From NCBI GenBank assembly GCA_008973525.1, contig WACJ01000006.1, positions 682,001 to 746,000 of the forward strand: DNA of 64,000 nt. The letters are read 5' to 3'. A model generated the notes under the pieces. It did not search any database. It was not told the DNA's origin and saw only the letters and a list, made by a program, of their open reading frames with translations. The position numbers were made by a program, and so were the translations under genes. The stretch is from Stenopsyche tienmushanensis. Taxonomy: Eukaryota; Arthropoda; Insecta; Trichoptera; Stenopsychidae. This document shows, in pieces, positions 35,195 through 47,817 of the stretch; within the stretch, counting starts at the first letter, position 1; every line of letters starts with the position of its first letter.

Positions 35195-35332
35195 TCAGGT
35201 CAGTCCAAAAGTTCGTGCGCTTTTTGGTATATTTTTAAATAGTGTAAATAAAACACAATTTTCATCACCAATTTTCGTAAAAATCGGATGCATATTAGTA
35301 CCCGTCGAAAATGAATATCGATAATCAATACA

Positions 35333-36254
35333 AACGTGTTGTTATATTTTTTATTTTCGTGTGGCGAATCTGCCAAATCGACGCTCTTAAAAATCTTAAG
35401 GAATCAGGAGCCACAATTAACAGTGGATCAGATCGCACAAAGGATGGATTCATCTCATGGATCAGTCTTTCGTCATTTAAAGGAGATTGGGAAAGTATCC
35501 AAGCTGGAAAAGAGGGTGCCGCATGAACTATCCGAATCCAATTTTTGATTGTTTGGTGACAGGTGACGAAAAATGGATTATTTATCATAACGCCACAAGA
35601 AAAAATCAGTGGACAGATAAAGATAGGCAGCTAATCCCAACAACAAATTTGTCTTTTCATCTTAACCCTTTGAGCTCCAATGTCGAGGTGGCCTCGACAT
35701 TTTTTACTTCAGTCTAGATTACAATTGTTTAGAGCTATTCTGATGTTTTTATTTTTTGAATCATCGTAGCAACTGTTCTAGCATAGACAACGATCTCATT
35801 TTACAACAAACCACCCATTTATTCACTTTCTGGAAATTTTCTGTATAATTTATATATCCACATTTGTACCATATTATGGAAATTTCATTACTTAGGGATT
35901 AATTAGATTAGAGTTAGCAGAATAGTTCTGCACCTTTTCAATATATTTGCGATAGATGATTCCAGATTTCATCAAAAATATGGTTGGGGTGGACACCGCT
36001 GATCAATTAGCCACATCTTATTGCTTGACGCCACATCTTATTGCATGACTAAAAAGCTTGTAAGTGTTTGGTGGGATAATTATTATGAACTGTTAGAGCC
36101 AAATCAAACCATTCATGTGTGTCCTAGTTTTTACAGTACATTCAAGTTTTTTTTTCTATCAAAATTAGTGTCTTTCTACAGCAATAGAATTAAAAAACTA
36201 CATGTAAGATGGCGAGAAATTATAGATAGTGGAGGAAAACATGTTATTGATTAA
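35333..36254 (+). pseudogene. Broken mariner transposase
   Basis: CGESAKS, then TVDQIAQRMDSSHGSVFRHL, IGKVSKLEKRVPHELSES, VTGDEKWIIYHNATRKNQW (first catalytic Asp present), the insert, then MTKKLVSVWWDNYYELL and EPNQTIH, and a C-terminal RWREIIDSGGKHVID to stop at 36252-36254. The region between the CGES block and the HTH is deleted, a frameshift follows HELSES, and the block with the second catalytic Asp is missing. It is inactive. Confidence 0.8.
35666..36010 (+). mobile_element. piggyBac-like fragment inserted in mariner
   Basis: Begins directly after TTAA (35662-35665) with CCCTTTGAGCTCC and a subterminal palindrome AATGTCGAGG / CCTCGACATT (35679-35701). Near its right end a short frame reads IKNMVGVDTADQLATSYC, like the conserved GGVDxxDQ block of piggyBac transposases. 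The mariner frame breaks at its left edge and resumes at about 36046, after a short duplication of GCCACATCTTATTGC. The right terminus is not clear. Confidence 0.6.
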
Positions 36255-36328
36255 AATGTTAAATTGTGTTTTATTTAAACTATTTAAAATGTTCCCTAAA
36301 ATGCGCACGAACTTTTGGACTGACCTGA

Positions 36329-38078
36329 TACGTTCGTCCGTATGAAAGTGCTTTTGATTTTTTTATTCGTACAATAAGGCTTCAATAAGCGTATTTATTA
36401 CGAGTAATCCTTATCTTTTATTCCTATATCCTACATTTAGGGAATATATTTCGTGACCTAGATTCATCTTAAAACAAAAATATGTAATAGTCGTCAATAT
36501 TTGATCCATTCGATTTTTTTAAATTTCAAGATGAAGTGTATGTGTTAAAATGTCGTTAAAATATGGCGATCTAGAGAATAGCGAGAAGGAATTTTATGGT
36601 CATTTGTAGAATTACAAATACATAAATAGTTAAACATAAAAATATTTCACACAGCAAACCAAAAAATATAGAAACACACAGGTGTGTTTTCACCTAGTTC
36701 TAGCAGATAATTTATCTCTTAAAATTACAAGTCCTCTTATCAAAGAGTAAATACAATTTGGTGATTGTTAAGCGCCAACGCTGCATGAAACGAGCGAGAA
36801 AAATTACAATGTATACGAGCAGCGCTAAATTCAAAATTAAATAAGACTTTTTCGACACGATTCTACGTTTTGATAATGACGCTAATAAGTCTGCGATGTC
36901 CGAAGTGTTGAGAAATTCTAAGAATTCAATTGTGCCGAGTTATATTGTAGATTTTCGACAAAAAATATGTACTTGATTGTCAAATATGCGCGCACGCAAT
37001 GTGGAACGTCGTAACTGTCGAGTCTTACGAAACATGAAAATTACACGGTGATTGGAGTGATTTTTTTTTAAATATTGCCTCTGTGCCCTTTCGTCAAGCC
37101 CTACAGCCTTCTACTTGATATGCATTAGATAACGGGGAGCTTCGATCTGTCCGATCGATCGGTTCCGATCATGCCCACATCCGATTTTCGATAGTGGAAA
37201 GATCGTATCGAGATCGATTAAAATTTTGCTATGCCATCGAAATTGAGCGATTTTCGAAAGAAAATAGTAATAAATACGAATTATTTGAAATAGCGTGGCT
37301 AAATAATTGGGAAGCATAATACAAAATAACACGCGAGAGATGCCTCAAAATGCAAACTTCGCGCGAGTTACATGGATTGTGGGCAAATAGACATAACATA
37401 TTGAAATCGGTGAACTTGTTTTCAGATAAACAGGCGTGAAGATAACTGTTATTCACGGATGTTTAAAGTTTTTGAGCGAAAGGCGAAATTCAATTTCTCT
37501 CAATCGGTCTTATCATGCTTGTCAGCAACATATCAACGTTAACGCAGAGAAAATATTATATATGTCAACTTACATTTTTCCTACAGTATAATTTATGAAG
37601 ATGTTCTGGATGAATTCAAATAAGGGATTTATGGAATATTTCATGGATGAGTTGACTTTCACATTCCGTTGGGGGTTCATCAAAAGATGTTTTTCCGAGA
37701 CGAATTAAAATTTATCACATATATTCCACAATTATCGATTACATATTTTAGAATAACTTGAAATATATAAGTATGAGTATGAGCCAATTAGTCAATTTAA
37801 CGTGCATTCCATTCTGAGACACATTTAACTAACATAATATATCGAATTGAGGATATCCTTTGACGTTGAGGAAATCCAGAAATTATCATATAGTAACTGG
37901 AGCATATCGCATATGATTATTATCATAGAGATTGTATAATATTGTCGCATATTATTTAATTGGGAAGACACAGATTAAGTGATGGCATAGTAAAATAGAC
38001 CTAGAATTCTTATTCTGGATTGTGAAAAATAGTTTCAGGGTACACACCAACAATTTGGAAGATAAGAGGTGTAATAAT
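36329..38078. other. Unassigned sequence
   Basis: No recognised gene or element between the mariner and hAT copy B. Confidence 0.5.
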
Positions 38079-38673
38079 TAGGGAATCCAATCCCGAGCCC
38101 TCATCCCGGGATTTTCAATAGTTGAGGATATTACATTGATAAATTTGATTCATAAAGTCCATTTTAAAAAATACAAAAATAGATAAATAAAACACTAAAA
38201 AATTCAAATATTATTTTGAAAATATGCCTGAAGTAACATTAAAGCATCGAGTGTTTCATCATTTAGTCTGGATCTGATTTTGGGAGCCAGGCAACTTGCT
38301 GCTGAAAATGCACGCTCAGCCTCCACACTCGTTGGAGATATCGTCATCATATATTTAAATGTTAATTCGAGTTGATGACCCCCATTTACGTATAGCACCA
38401 TCAATGTGATTGATGAAATTCCTTTCTGCTGAGACACTGACTAAAACTCGCAAAATTCCCGATTTCCCGACAAATTATTTATTTCCGTAGCTGCAGATGA
38501 ATATTTATACACTACAATACTTTGATGTGATCCGTAATTATATTACGGAGGAATACAAAAATTTTGAACCCCGTATCTATTATATTTCATATTGATATTC
38601 CCATTATTAGAGTCGATGTGTAGTAAATACATCACCGGTAGGAAGAGGTTAATACAACAATACGGATTCCCTA
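38079..38673 (-). mobile_element. hAT deletion derivative, copy B, with TIRs and 8-bp TSD
   Basis: Ends TAGGGAATCC (38079-38088) and GGATTCCCTA (38664-38673) are exact inverted repeats. Flanks GTAATAAT (38071-38078) and GTTACAAT (38674-38681) fit an 8-bp target duplication with two changes. The minus-strand frame 38437-38204 encodes the dimerisation domain (PTSVEAERAFSAASCLAPKI). All of the upstream transposase is deleted. Confidence 0.8.
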
Positions 38674-40564
38674 GTTACAATAATACTTCAGATCGAACGT
38701 GTCGATTTACGTTTATCTTGATTTCCTAGATGGGAAAAACTAAATTGAATCTTATTCAAATGCAATGTTAAAATATATTTTCATAGAAAAGCGTCTAACG
38801 AAAAGATAGCAGATATAGTAAGAACCCTTAAGAAGGAGATTTGTATTTTACAGATTCGATCAAAGACTTGTCTAGATTTGACCTGAAGATTATTCGCACA
38901 GATCTGAAATGACTTAAAGATTTGCATTTGAATGTTTGCTCGGTTTTCGAGCACTGGACCGCACACCGTCGTTCTGCTGAATTGTAAATGTCTCTTCACA
39001 TGTTAAAATCGCCCAAGGAGTTTATAAAAGAGGACGTCGACGAAGATGCAGTCATGCATAAATATATCGGTGTAGAGTTACGTGTGCTGCTGTTGCGATG
39101 CATCGTTGGGGTGGAGTGCAATCTTGCACTTTCCACCGGACAATTGCAGCGATGCAACTTGCACACAAAGGTCAAAATGGCACAGCCGCATATCCGAGTT
39201 AAGTAAATTCAATTAACCAATATGTACGGAGAGCGGAACCGTTTAAAGCGAACACGGAAAGCAATAAAAGCGCTTACGTTGTGGATATCGAAGCACGCAA
39301 CCTGACAAATAGGTAAAATGATTCAATTGCATCCACGGCTGGAGGAAGTCTTTAATTTCATAAAATTGAATTCGAATGTAATTGAATAGAGTAAGTTTGA
39401 GCTGGCAGGATGTTGTTTGGTATCTGAAGATTTATGACGACGCGGAGTGCATAACAAACGTCCGAGAGTTGTTCGATGAGAGGTCATAAGAGTTTTCGGG
39501 AGGGAAGCTTTGACCGGAAATAATCAGCAACATTAGTCGACGTAGAAGCAAGAAGCTGAAGTCGATTGGAGCTTAAATTAAATTTTTCATTATAAACAGC
39601 TCGTGTTAAATTCGGTGTGTGATTACCCAGTCTTATAGCAGTATTATAGGCAATTTGTATAATCCGTACATCAATATTGTGTATAAAAAAATAAGAGCCA
39701 AGCATTAAGTGCATTAATCGATTTACTTGGAGAATTTTCAGAGACAAACATCGCACTGTGTATAATAGTACCAATTTAAAATCTTATGCGAACATGTTAT
39801 TATCTTTGTTCACGGCCATAAACGTTACCTTTACAACTTCCTAAACAAGAAGCATCGAACCGCGATCGCAACCACCCGATCAGTACATCCATTGCGAAAT
39901 TACCTGCAACAAGAACAAATAACAAATTTAACATTTCGAACAGATCATTTTGCGGAAAAGCATGTGTGTATCGATTGCCGTTGCCGAATGATTTCCCAAG
40001 CGCTAATTACAAATCCTGGGCGGAACAAGACGACGTTGCGAGAGACGTTCAATTACCTGTACACCTTCGTGGACCATTTATGGTTAGAGGAAACGATAAG
40101 TCGGAATGGCGATTGGGGAGAGGTAGAACGTTGCTCAATTCGAGAACAAACGTACGATATTCAACAGTCGAAGACATCGCCCACGGGCGAGGTTCGCGTA
40201 GGCCGCCTAATTTACGCGATTGAACTCTCGACAGATCCGAAGAACCGAAGACTTAAGTCATAAGCAAACGACCGAGGTTAAGGACAACGGATCTGCAAGT
40301 TGCAATATGCGTTGGATGTTAATTCAACCCTCGAATCTTGCAGAATTTGTGATGCAAGCCATACCTTACGATTAGTCACTTTGAATGCAAGTCTGTCAGG
40401 ATCATCACAAGAAAAATAAAGTCACCTCATCATCCAGCCAAATCCAAATCTATCACATATTGTTGCTTTTCAAGACTTGCGCAAAATTAAGCCGTCAAAG
40501 AAATAAGACACAATGTCGTGTTCGAATTTCAGTGACTCAGAAAGAGCATTCTTACACGTTGAAC
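38674..40564. other. Unassigned sequence with one coding-like frame
   Basis: The minus-strand frame 39774-39484 (95 residues, TTG-initiated) reads NRLMHLMLGSYFFIHNIDV and RAVYNEKFNLSSNRLQLL. By my count GC at codon positions 1/2/3 is about 43/33/28 percent, a coding-like gradient. I do not recognise the family. Overlapping plus frames at 39892-40263 are in conflict with each other and unsupported. Confidence 0.3.
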
Positions 40565-40978
40565 TCGGAGATTGAGCACGTTGAGTTTAGAGAGAAACAT
40601 AGACGAAGAGATTATCTTGCAGGTCGGAGATTGTGAATGGGAGACAGAGACGGAGAGAGTATGTTGCGTACATAGTACGATTGTATAGATCGTTAACCCA
40701 AATTTATCGACTAATAATGATACTTGAATGATATAATGAATCGATTTCAAGTGTATTGTTTATGTTTACTTGAAGAAATGAACGAGTATTATGTACTATC
40801 GACAGTGTTTATTTATTTATGTACAAGCTTCATACGTGCTGTGGTGGTTCTGACAGATAAAGTGGATTTGTATATTTGTAAAAAAACAATATTTTATTTC
40901 TTACAATTTTGTACAGTATGAAAAACTTTGAAGCACTCCCCAATATGCATTGCAAGCGTATTGACAATAATAAGTGGT
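40565..40978 (+). repeat. Unclassified repeat family R2rep, copy 1
   Basis: Shares GCGTACAT.GTACGATTGTATAGATCGTTAACCC-type sequence, a TTTATCGACTAATAATGAT block and ACAAGCTTCATAC with 55376-55612, 59091-59340 and 60061-60386. It continues to the right of a TTAA insertion at 41336-41400 (GGCGGA...TATAGCATCTATG). No coding frame is shared. It could be a retroelement terminal repeat or a non-autonomous DNA element. Confidence 0.6.
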
Positions 40979-40982
40979 TTAA

Positions 40983-41331
40983 CGCCTTTTTTTCTTCTCA
41001 GATGCAGTGAATTATATAAGAGTTGATAATACACATTTCCAGCCCCCAAAGAAATGTGTGAAGATTCTCTTGTCTTTCTACGCGCACTTTTTGCGTTCTC
41101 TTCTGACGTAAAACCCGCTATATATCTTAGTAATTGTACCATATTTTGATTTTATTTCTTATGCCATTTCAACAGAAAACTTTAGAGAAACATGCATTTC
41201 TTAAAAAATTGTGCTGGAATAAGTTGATTCTTCGAAGTCCCTAATAAACTTTAATGTCCCTCGAGGGGGGACATCCGAGTGATATTCTAGAATTATGATG
41301 TCCCCTGGGAGGGGACATGGAGTTCAAAGGG
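40983..41331. mobile_element. piggyBac-like MITE inserted in R2rep, copy 2
   Basis: 349 bp flanked by TTAA on both sides (40979-40982 and 41332-41335). The right end in reverse reads CCCTTTGAACTCC; the left end is weaker (CGCCTTT). Subterminal GTCCC/GGGAC palindromes lie at 41267-41320. R2rep sequence is found on both sides, so this is an insertion into it. The minus-strand frame 41142-40894 that crosses the left end shows no transposase domain. Confidence 0.65.
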
Positions 41332-41399
41332 TTAAATACAAGCATGGCGGATAAACGATTATAGCATCTATGATTATGAAGATTTTAAATTAGCTCACT

Positions 41400-43640
41400 A
41401 TTCAAAGGATTAAGGAATTTTCTTAACTAAACTAAATTTGGAATGTAGTTTCGCATAGTTTGTTTTGAAATTTCACGATGGTAAAAATTTATTCTAATAA
41501 GCATTTCATTAGCTTCTTCTAAAAATGCGTTAAATATCTATTTTTGTTAAACTTCAGGTGTGGAGTTAGGTATACATCAATAAAATTATTGTACATTTCA
41601 CTTTTAAAAATATCAATCTAAACCATGCTAATCGGGGCTGCAATGCTTTATAATAATGGTGACCGAATCAGAGCAGGGACCTGACATAATAAAAAGACAA
41701 AACGCCATGTTAGTCGAATCGACTAACACTAGCATTCCGGGATTAAACAAACACGATGCATGTTAGTGTCATATTTATATTCAACAGTAAAATTAAAAAA
41801 ACTGAAATATTTTGTTTCCATTGTCAAAATAAAAAAAAACGGATAAAACTTAAATTGTTTTCGGGTCATGATGATTGCTAAGGTTGAATCGCATTCGCAA
41901 ATGAAAAAAACTGTCTTAGATTGTCGATCCGTAACGGCGGAAGGACGGATGCCGAGCGAAACAATACTGTAATTCAGATCGAAAAAAGTGTTATTTCGTA
42001 AGACGACCTCGAATCTTCGATTTCGTTGCATCACAGTTTAGAAAGAGAAACCGGACGAAAAAAAGCGAATCTGGTGCGAATTTCTCAAATCTATGCAAAA
42101 TTTTCGCAAGCTTCAATTGACGCGTCGGTGCGGATGCGTTTAAAGCGCATGTGACAAGTGCATGCAATCAACGAACGACGTTGATGATGCTGGGCAAGAT
42201 GCTTAAACCCATTAACCTCCGCTGGCTCGGAGCCAGTCGTAGATGTTTTTCTGGCATTATATTTATACTGTTGTTCTTTCGTCGCGTCGCGTTGAAAAGA
42301 AATTATGTTTTCGTACGAAGTGGTTCGTTTTCATTGGGGTATCAATGACTTGAGGATTATTTCAACACGTCACGGATATTAAATATCGTTTAGGTAAATG
42401 GATACTAGGCGGTGTGAGGTTACGAAATGTTCTTTTTTTGTTTGAGCGATCGAAAGAACATTAGCAGTGGATATTTTCGATTTGGGGAATTCGTACGACT
42501 GCATACAATTGTAATGCTGTGGGATTTGAAGTTTTGCAATGGAATATGCGCGTGGGAAATGTCAATCTTAAATGTCGAAGGTGAGAAAGAGCAGCAACAA
42601 GTATAGTGATTGTTAAATCTAATGATGGAATATCCATTGGATATTTGGCGAAGGTTGTACAATACATTATTGTATGATTGGTAGCACGCATATCACGAAT
42701 TTTATTCGTTTTATTTTCGATTTGACCATTGAATCCGGATTCTTCAGTACGAAATGTGAGATCATCGACGATTTCTTTTCACTATATATATAAAAAAAAA
42801 ACATAACAATCAGAATAGAATGCATCGGAGTTTAGGGGGTTAAAATTAAATTATTATTTATGGTACAACAATGATTGAATGCATGGAATGCTATTATACG
42901 TTTATCACCGATACCTCATTGGAAATGCAAGTAGCAATCATGTCAATGGGTCAGAAAAAGTTTAGAAACGAAAAAAAGAACACAATATGCTCCGCGTCGC
43001 CATGTGAAAATATATTTTTGATAAAATGTTAATTTAAACAATTTCATCAAAATTCCATTTTTATCAGACTAAAAAATGCTTTTACGACGTTAAAGGCCAA
43101 TGCGTACAATTACATAGCCATCAGCGTTCACTAAATAAATTTCAAAACGAAAGTGTTCAATGCTCTCTACTAATTTCAAAACGATATTGCGGTTAAGTAA
43201 TTTCGATTCAAAGATAACAACCCAAGCCCCAGAGCATTGAATTGACTTCCTAATATCAAAGAAACGTGTTGATTTGTTAAATCGATTGACTAATCCAATT
43301 TGAGTGACCAATTATCGGCGATTCCTATCGAGATTTTTCTTTTGTGTTTGGAAAGGCGTTAACTAAAAACATAAACAAACGAATGCCAAAAACACCTGTA
43401 GGATTGGCTGCGAGAATTTTGTGAATGGTGGTCAACAACATTGAGTGTTTGCTCACGTTTGTGGGCCGCTGACTTGGAGTCAGTAGTTGCCAAACTGTGT
43501 GACATTAATGCTTATTAGCTATGGGGTGATGAAATGCTGTGATTTATCGCATTCAATTAGAGCCCTATACGAAACATTGATATAGTGGGCTAGTTCCTGG
43601 GCGTTTGTTAGAAAAAATCTGCTTTAAAACCTTTATATTA
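41400..43640. other. Unassigned sequence
   Basis: No recognised gene. The minus-strand frame 42034-41729 (GTG-initiated, 101 residues) and 43311-43090 are unassigned. A TTAACCTCCGC motif at 42215 and GGGGGTTAA at 42835 might be a diverged TTAA element, but the match is too weak to call. Confidence 0.45.
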
Positions 43641-43885
43641 TTTAATATATAAAAATTAATCTTTGTTCGTATGTAATGCACTGCCATACCGTTCATCAGA
43701 TTGCGATAAAACTTCGTCCACTTATTGCTAAGGATTGCGCGAGTAACATAGGCATAGTCTTCTAATATAAAAAAAAATCGATGTTTGTTTGTCCGTATTT
43801 AATGCGCTTCCATACTGTTCATCCGATTGCGATAAAACTTTGTCAACTTACTGTTTACAATTGCGGAAATAGCATAGGCATAGTA
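43641..43885 (+). mobile_element. Helitron-like fragment, copy 3
   Basis: Two tandem units, each with TATATAAAAA(T/A)TAAT-type start and TGCCATACCGTTCATC(A/C)GATT core, match the 3300 and 18654 copies. The 3' CTAG terminus is missing. Confidence 0.5.
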
Positions 43886-45011
43886 AAAATATTGTATGGA
43901 TGTTGCCGCATATTGTTCTGATGAAATGCTTTTGGATCCCAGCTCTTCAGAAACTACATAAAAATTAACTATCTCTAGAAAAATCTCCAATGGAGATCGC
44001 CTTTTTTCAACAGCGGATATGGCATCTTAAGATGAATGAGATTTTTTTAATAATTAATAATAAACGCGTTGAAGTTAAGAACATATCGATGAAATGATAA
44101 ATGTTTGCATTATGATGCTTATCACGTAGGCATGATTTTATGGATTTAGCAAGCAACATTTGAAGCAGAACCAAATACAGCTCGCATTGAGCAAGATACG
44201 GAGTGGAAATTTATCTTTAAATTATACGCAAATAATAGTAAAATAATACAAAGTCAATTGATCGTTGATGCGGATGCACCCAATGATCAGTATGCGCATC
44301 CAGATCCGCTCAATTCAAATAGTTCTCAAGCAAAACGCATAAATCCTTCAAAAGATAAAACTGAGTGACCATACGAGCACGCTGGTTTTGTGATTTAATT
44401 AAATAAATTTCCAAAATATTGAAAATAACATGACCTTTTACATCCGATAAGAATTTGGATGGTTTGAAGAGTGAAAAAAATACTTTTAACAACTATGTTG
44501 ATTTTACTGAAAATGGTTTTTGGAGTGCACTAGACTCCCTAATATATTCACAAGGGTGATGCCAGACGAAGAAAAAAGTATTATTCAGGATCATATTACG
44601 TTGTTGTTCCTTATTCTCGGTTTTATCCACAACATCCATTCACGAGTACTGCGTAGGAGTTATTATAAGCTACAAGGACTTATTGATTCTGTAAATGATT
44701 GCTGAAAAATCATGTAGATAATCTATTAGAAATAAAATTAACGCATCACTTTGGTTATTCAACTGTAATAAAAATACGTCTATCATATCTTGTAACGAAA
44801 AAATAAATTTGGCACGTGTAAATTTGGACAAACATACATTACAGATAATGTTACTGTCGATGCGTGCAATCTATTGACATATCTTATAATGTAAAGTCAA
44901 TCGTGTCTGATATTGATTTTTTAGGACAGAGAGATTTCAATAATATTAACACAAATGTGTTACATTTTATTCATACGTAAAATCATATGCGTGATCAACA
45001 AGGTGAAAGAT
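43886..45011. other. Unassigned sequence
   Basis: No recognised gene. The plus-strand frame 44520-44705 is short and unassigned. Confidence 0.5.
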
Positions 45012-45357
45012 TTAACACTCTTAATGCCGGACAACAATATATCATCGTTGGTAACACTTATGCAAAGTGCCAATGACGATATATCGCACCCTATACGTTC
45101 TGGTATGAAATAAAATAATATTTCGATTTGACATTAATTTACAAGGGTGGATAAAAATAAGGATTTGGGTGGTCTCACATGTGGCAGCAATATGATGATT
45201 GAAGTTGAAGTTATACTAAGTACATTTTATTATAAATTCTTCAAAATATTAGAATATCGATGCATTCATTGATTCTCCGTTTGTATATATATATATATAT
45301 ATATTTAATCCTTATCAAATTAGGTTGACATTCTTCGATCGGCATTAAAAGGGTTAA
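45012..45357. mobile_element. TTAA-flanked MITE
   Basis: Left end TTAACACTCTTAATGCCGGA and right end (reverse) TTAACCCTTTTAATGCCGAT are related inverted repeats including TTAA (45012-45015, 45354-45357). It contains a (TA)n run near 45286-45304. No coding capacity. Confidence 0.55.
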
Positions 45358-47243
45358 ATATGCGTGTTTGCTTCGTGGGATGTTACAAATTCATCATTGA
45401 TGCATTAATTAGTTTCTTGTTAAACTGTGAAGGTGAAAATGTTTTGATTTACTTTTTATTTACATTAATTAAAGCGATTATAACAAAAACTCGTCTGCAT
45501 AAAAGAATTCATCTGCAATCTTGGAGCAAATCTGAGTTTCGCCCGCAGAGAAACTGTTGAAATATGGGAAAATCTAGCATTAAAACAGTGTCAAACTTTC
45601 ACTCATACGCTTCCTAATTGTAGCGTTGAAGATGCTTTTCAATTATGCGAGTAATGATTGCATGTGTGAAAGGAAATGTTTTTGGAAGACTACGAAATAT
45701 CGATAATAATTGAACACATCGAAGATGATTCGGCGAAACTTAGTACATAAATCGCTTATATAAGCACACTTCGAATGGTGGATTGTTCCAATCACTTGCA
45801 GATAGTCAGGAAATAGTGACTTCTCGGGTTATTTGCACCTTCAGCAGTTCAAAGGCGAATGCAGCAAAATCCATCGTCGGAAAAAGCAAGATCGCGTGGG
45901 TTTGTTTTCGTCTCGTTGGACTGCAGAGCCAAGATCATCAATTCAACAAAGCAATTGAGCAGTATTTTTAGATTTGCATATCACCTGCTCCAGACGAGGA
46001 AACCGTTCATCCGCGATGATTAAAGCACGCTTACGTTATTAGCTTTAATCAGTGATGATCGCCGGAGCGACGATAAAACAATGGCGCTGTTTGGCAGTGA
46101 TTCGCGAAACAATTAAAATGCCATCAACGACGGTAGGTCTGTTTTTGTGGACGATCGGTCATTCTTAATCGGAATCACCATTCGGTCAAGCAAGCAATGG
46201 TTTAAGTGTACGTGCTGGTGGGTCGATCTTTTTATAATTCCGCCTAAATGTTGGTCAACCAAACAAGCAAGAATCGAGCAGTCGAGAGACGCTTTCGGAT
46301 ATCGCGATGAAGAGCGAAGGTCGTTCTGGAAAATGCGTGGCATTGCTTAGAAAATTAGCATAATTAAAGCGCCAAGATTATTCGAATGCCACTGTCCGAA
46401 CACTTCATTATTAAATATTTTGGCCAGTCAAGAAGAACTAAGCCGATTAACTGACATTGAACGGTACGAATACAATACTGGGCATTTGGGCATTTAGTGG
46501 GTTAAGTAAAATGTGATTTTAAGCCGTTTAACGTTGACAAATACTTGCGCTTTCTTTGATATTATGATCTATTAAAACGTATATTTATTTTTAAATTGAT
46601 GAAAGGTACATGACTTAATTTCATCTAATACATGAGTATTCATCTCGGTTTTGGTATGTCTGCGCTCAGTCATTATTTGAAATAGAAGATCCTATACAAG
46701 CAATAATGGCAAATAAACGCTATGGCTGCCAAATTTTTTCATCCGATTATTGCCACCCTGAAAAAAGTCCTATTTCTAAGTATTTTTCAGGGGGATCTTT
46801 AGCGTCTATATATAGACGATGCAATGCAGTACACGGCTTTGCCAACAACGGAGGTTTTCCGCAAGAGTTAAATTTACTGTGACGCAATGGATGCGTCAAA
46901 GAATGATGCGTCAATGGTGAGTACGTTTTAAATTAAGAACATTTTGTATCGAAATATGGATGGCCTTTCCTATCACATGGAAATACACTACAATAAACAT
47001 GTACCAGTATTGTGTTTAAGACCATAATTTTGGACAAATACACATTGAATTATGATTCAAACTGCGTATGGACGGACAGGCTGTGGTTCGATATATGGCG
47101 GTTGTCTGAAATCAATTGGTGGTTGCCCCAAATTAATACACACACAATTTCCTCATATGCCATTCATCTTCCGACACTTCATGAATTATTTTTAGAGCGT
47201 CGATCCACAGTGTTTTCTTTATCGGTATGGCGAAAAAATAATT
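45358..47243. other. Unassigned sequence
   Basis: No supported gene. The plus frames 45360-45560, 45783-45971 and 46147-46350 are within chance length. Confidence 0.5.
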
Positions 47244-47817
47244 TTAACACGTTAACAGCGGGTCACGAGAAAACTCATGTTCGCAAAGACTATGTATGCA
47301 TAAACCGCGGGAGATAAGAAAACTCAATCACAATTAATTTTTGATGAGAAACCTCATTTGCCGACATGTGTTAAGATAAATAAATTTGATTAATAAAGCT
47401 CAATGTTTTAATTTTTCCCTCCCTTTTTGAGGATTCATCCTTTTTAGACTGAGCGGTCGGAGATAAAGAATTGCCCCCTCTGCGGAGGTTAAATACGAAT
47501 TTCTGTCGCATATACTGCGAGTTCGTCTCGGAGCTGCAGAGCCCCATCGCTATTGAAGGTCGTGTTTTTCGTTTCGGTCGTTTAAAATCATAATTTAAAC
47601 TTTAATTTTAACATAAGAATAATTGGGTGTTTTAAGGATGTAAATATTTTTTTATGTATTTTGTTACCTATGGGTATAATCTGCAGATATTGGTGAATAC
47701 AAATCAAAATAAATGATTAAGATATATTTAATACTTCGAAAGTTACGAGCATTGCAAAAAATCGCTCGCGCTAGAGCATATGCGGTCCGCGCATATAGCC
47801 CGCTGTTAATGTGTTAG
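47244..47817. mobile_element. TTAA-flanked MITE, 574 bp
   Basis: Left end TTAACACGTTAACAGCGGG and right end (reverse) CTAACACATTAACAGCGGG are inverted repeats with 17 of 19 matching bases; the right TTAA is now TTAG. Non-coding. It may contain another nested end (TTAACCTCCGCAG, reverse, near 47477-47489). Confidence 0.55.

Larger units (their letters stand above)
35195..36328 (+). mobile_element. mariner element with intact TIRs and a nested insert
   Basis: Bounded by TA direct repeats (35193-35194 and 36329-36330). The ends are perfect inverted repeats over at least 25 bp beginning TCAGGTCAGTCCAAAAGTTC. The total length of 1134 bp includes an inserted piggyBac-like piece (35666-36010), so the mariner itself is under 800 bp and internally deleted against the roughly 1.3 kb of full mariners. 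The same TIR bounds 50485-51328. Confidence 0.85.

Noticed and set aside
42213..42843. Possible TTAA MITE between TTAACCTCCGC and GGGGGTTAA
   Set aside because: The ends match over only a few bases beyond TTAA.
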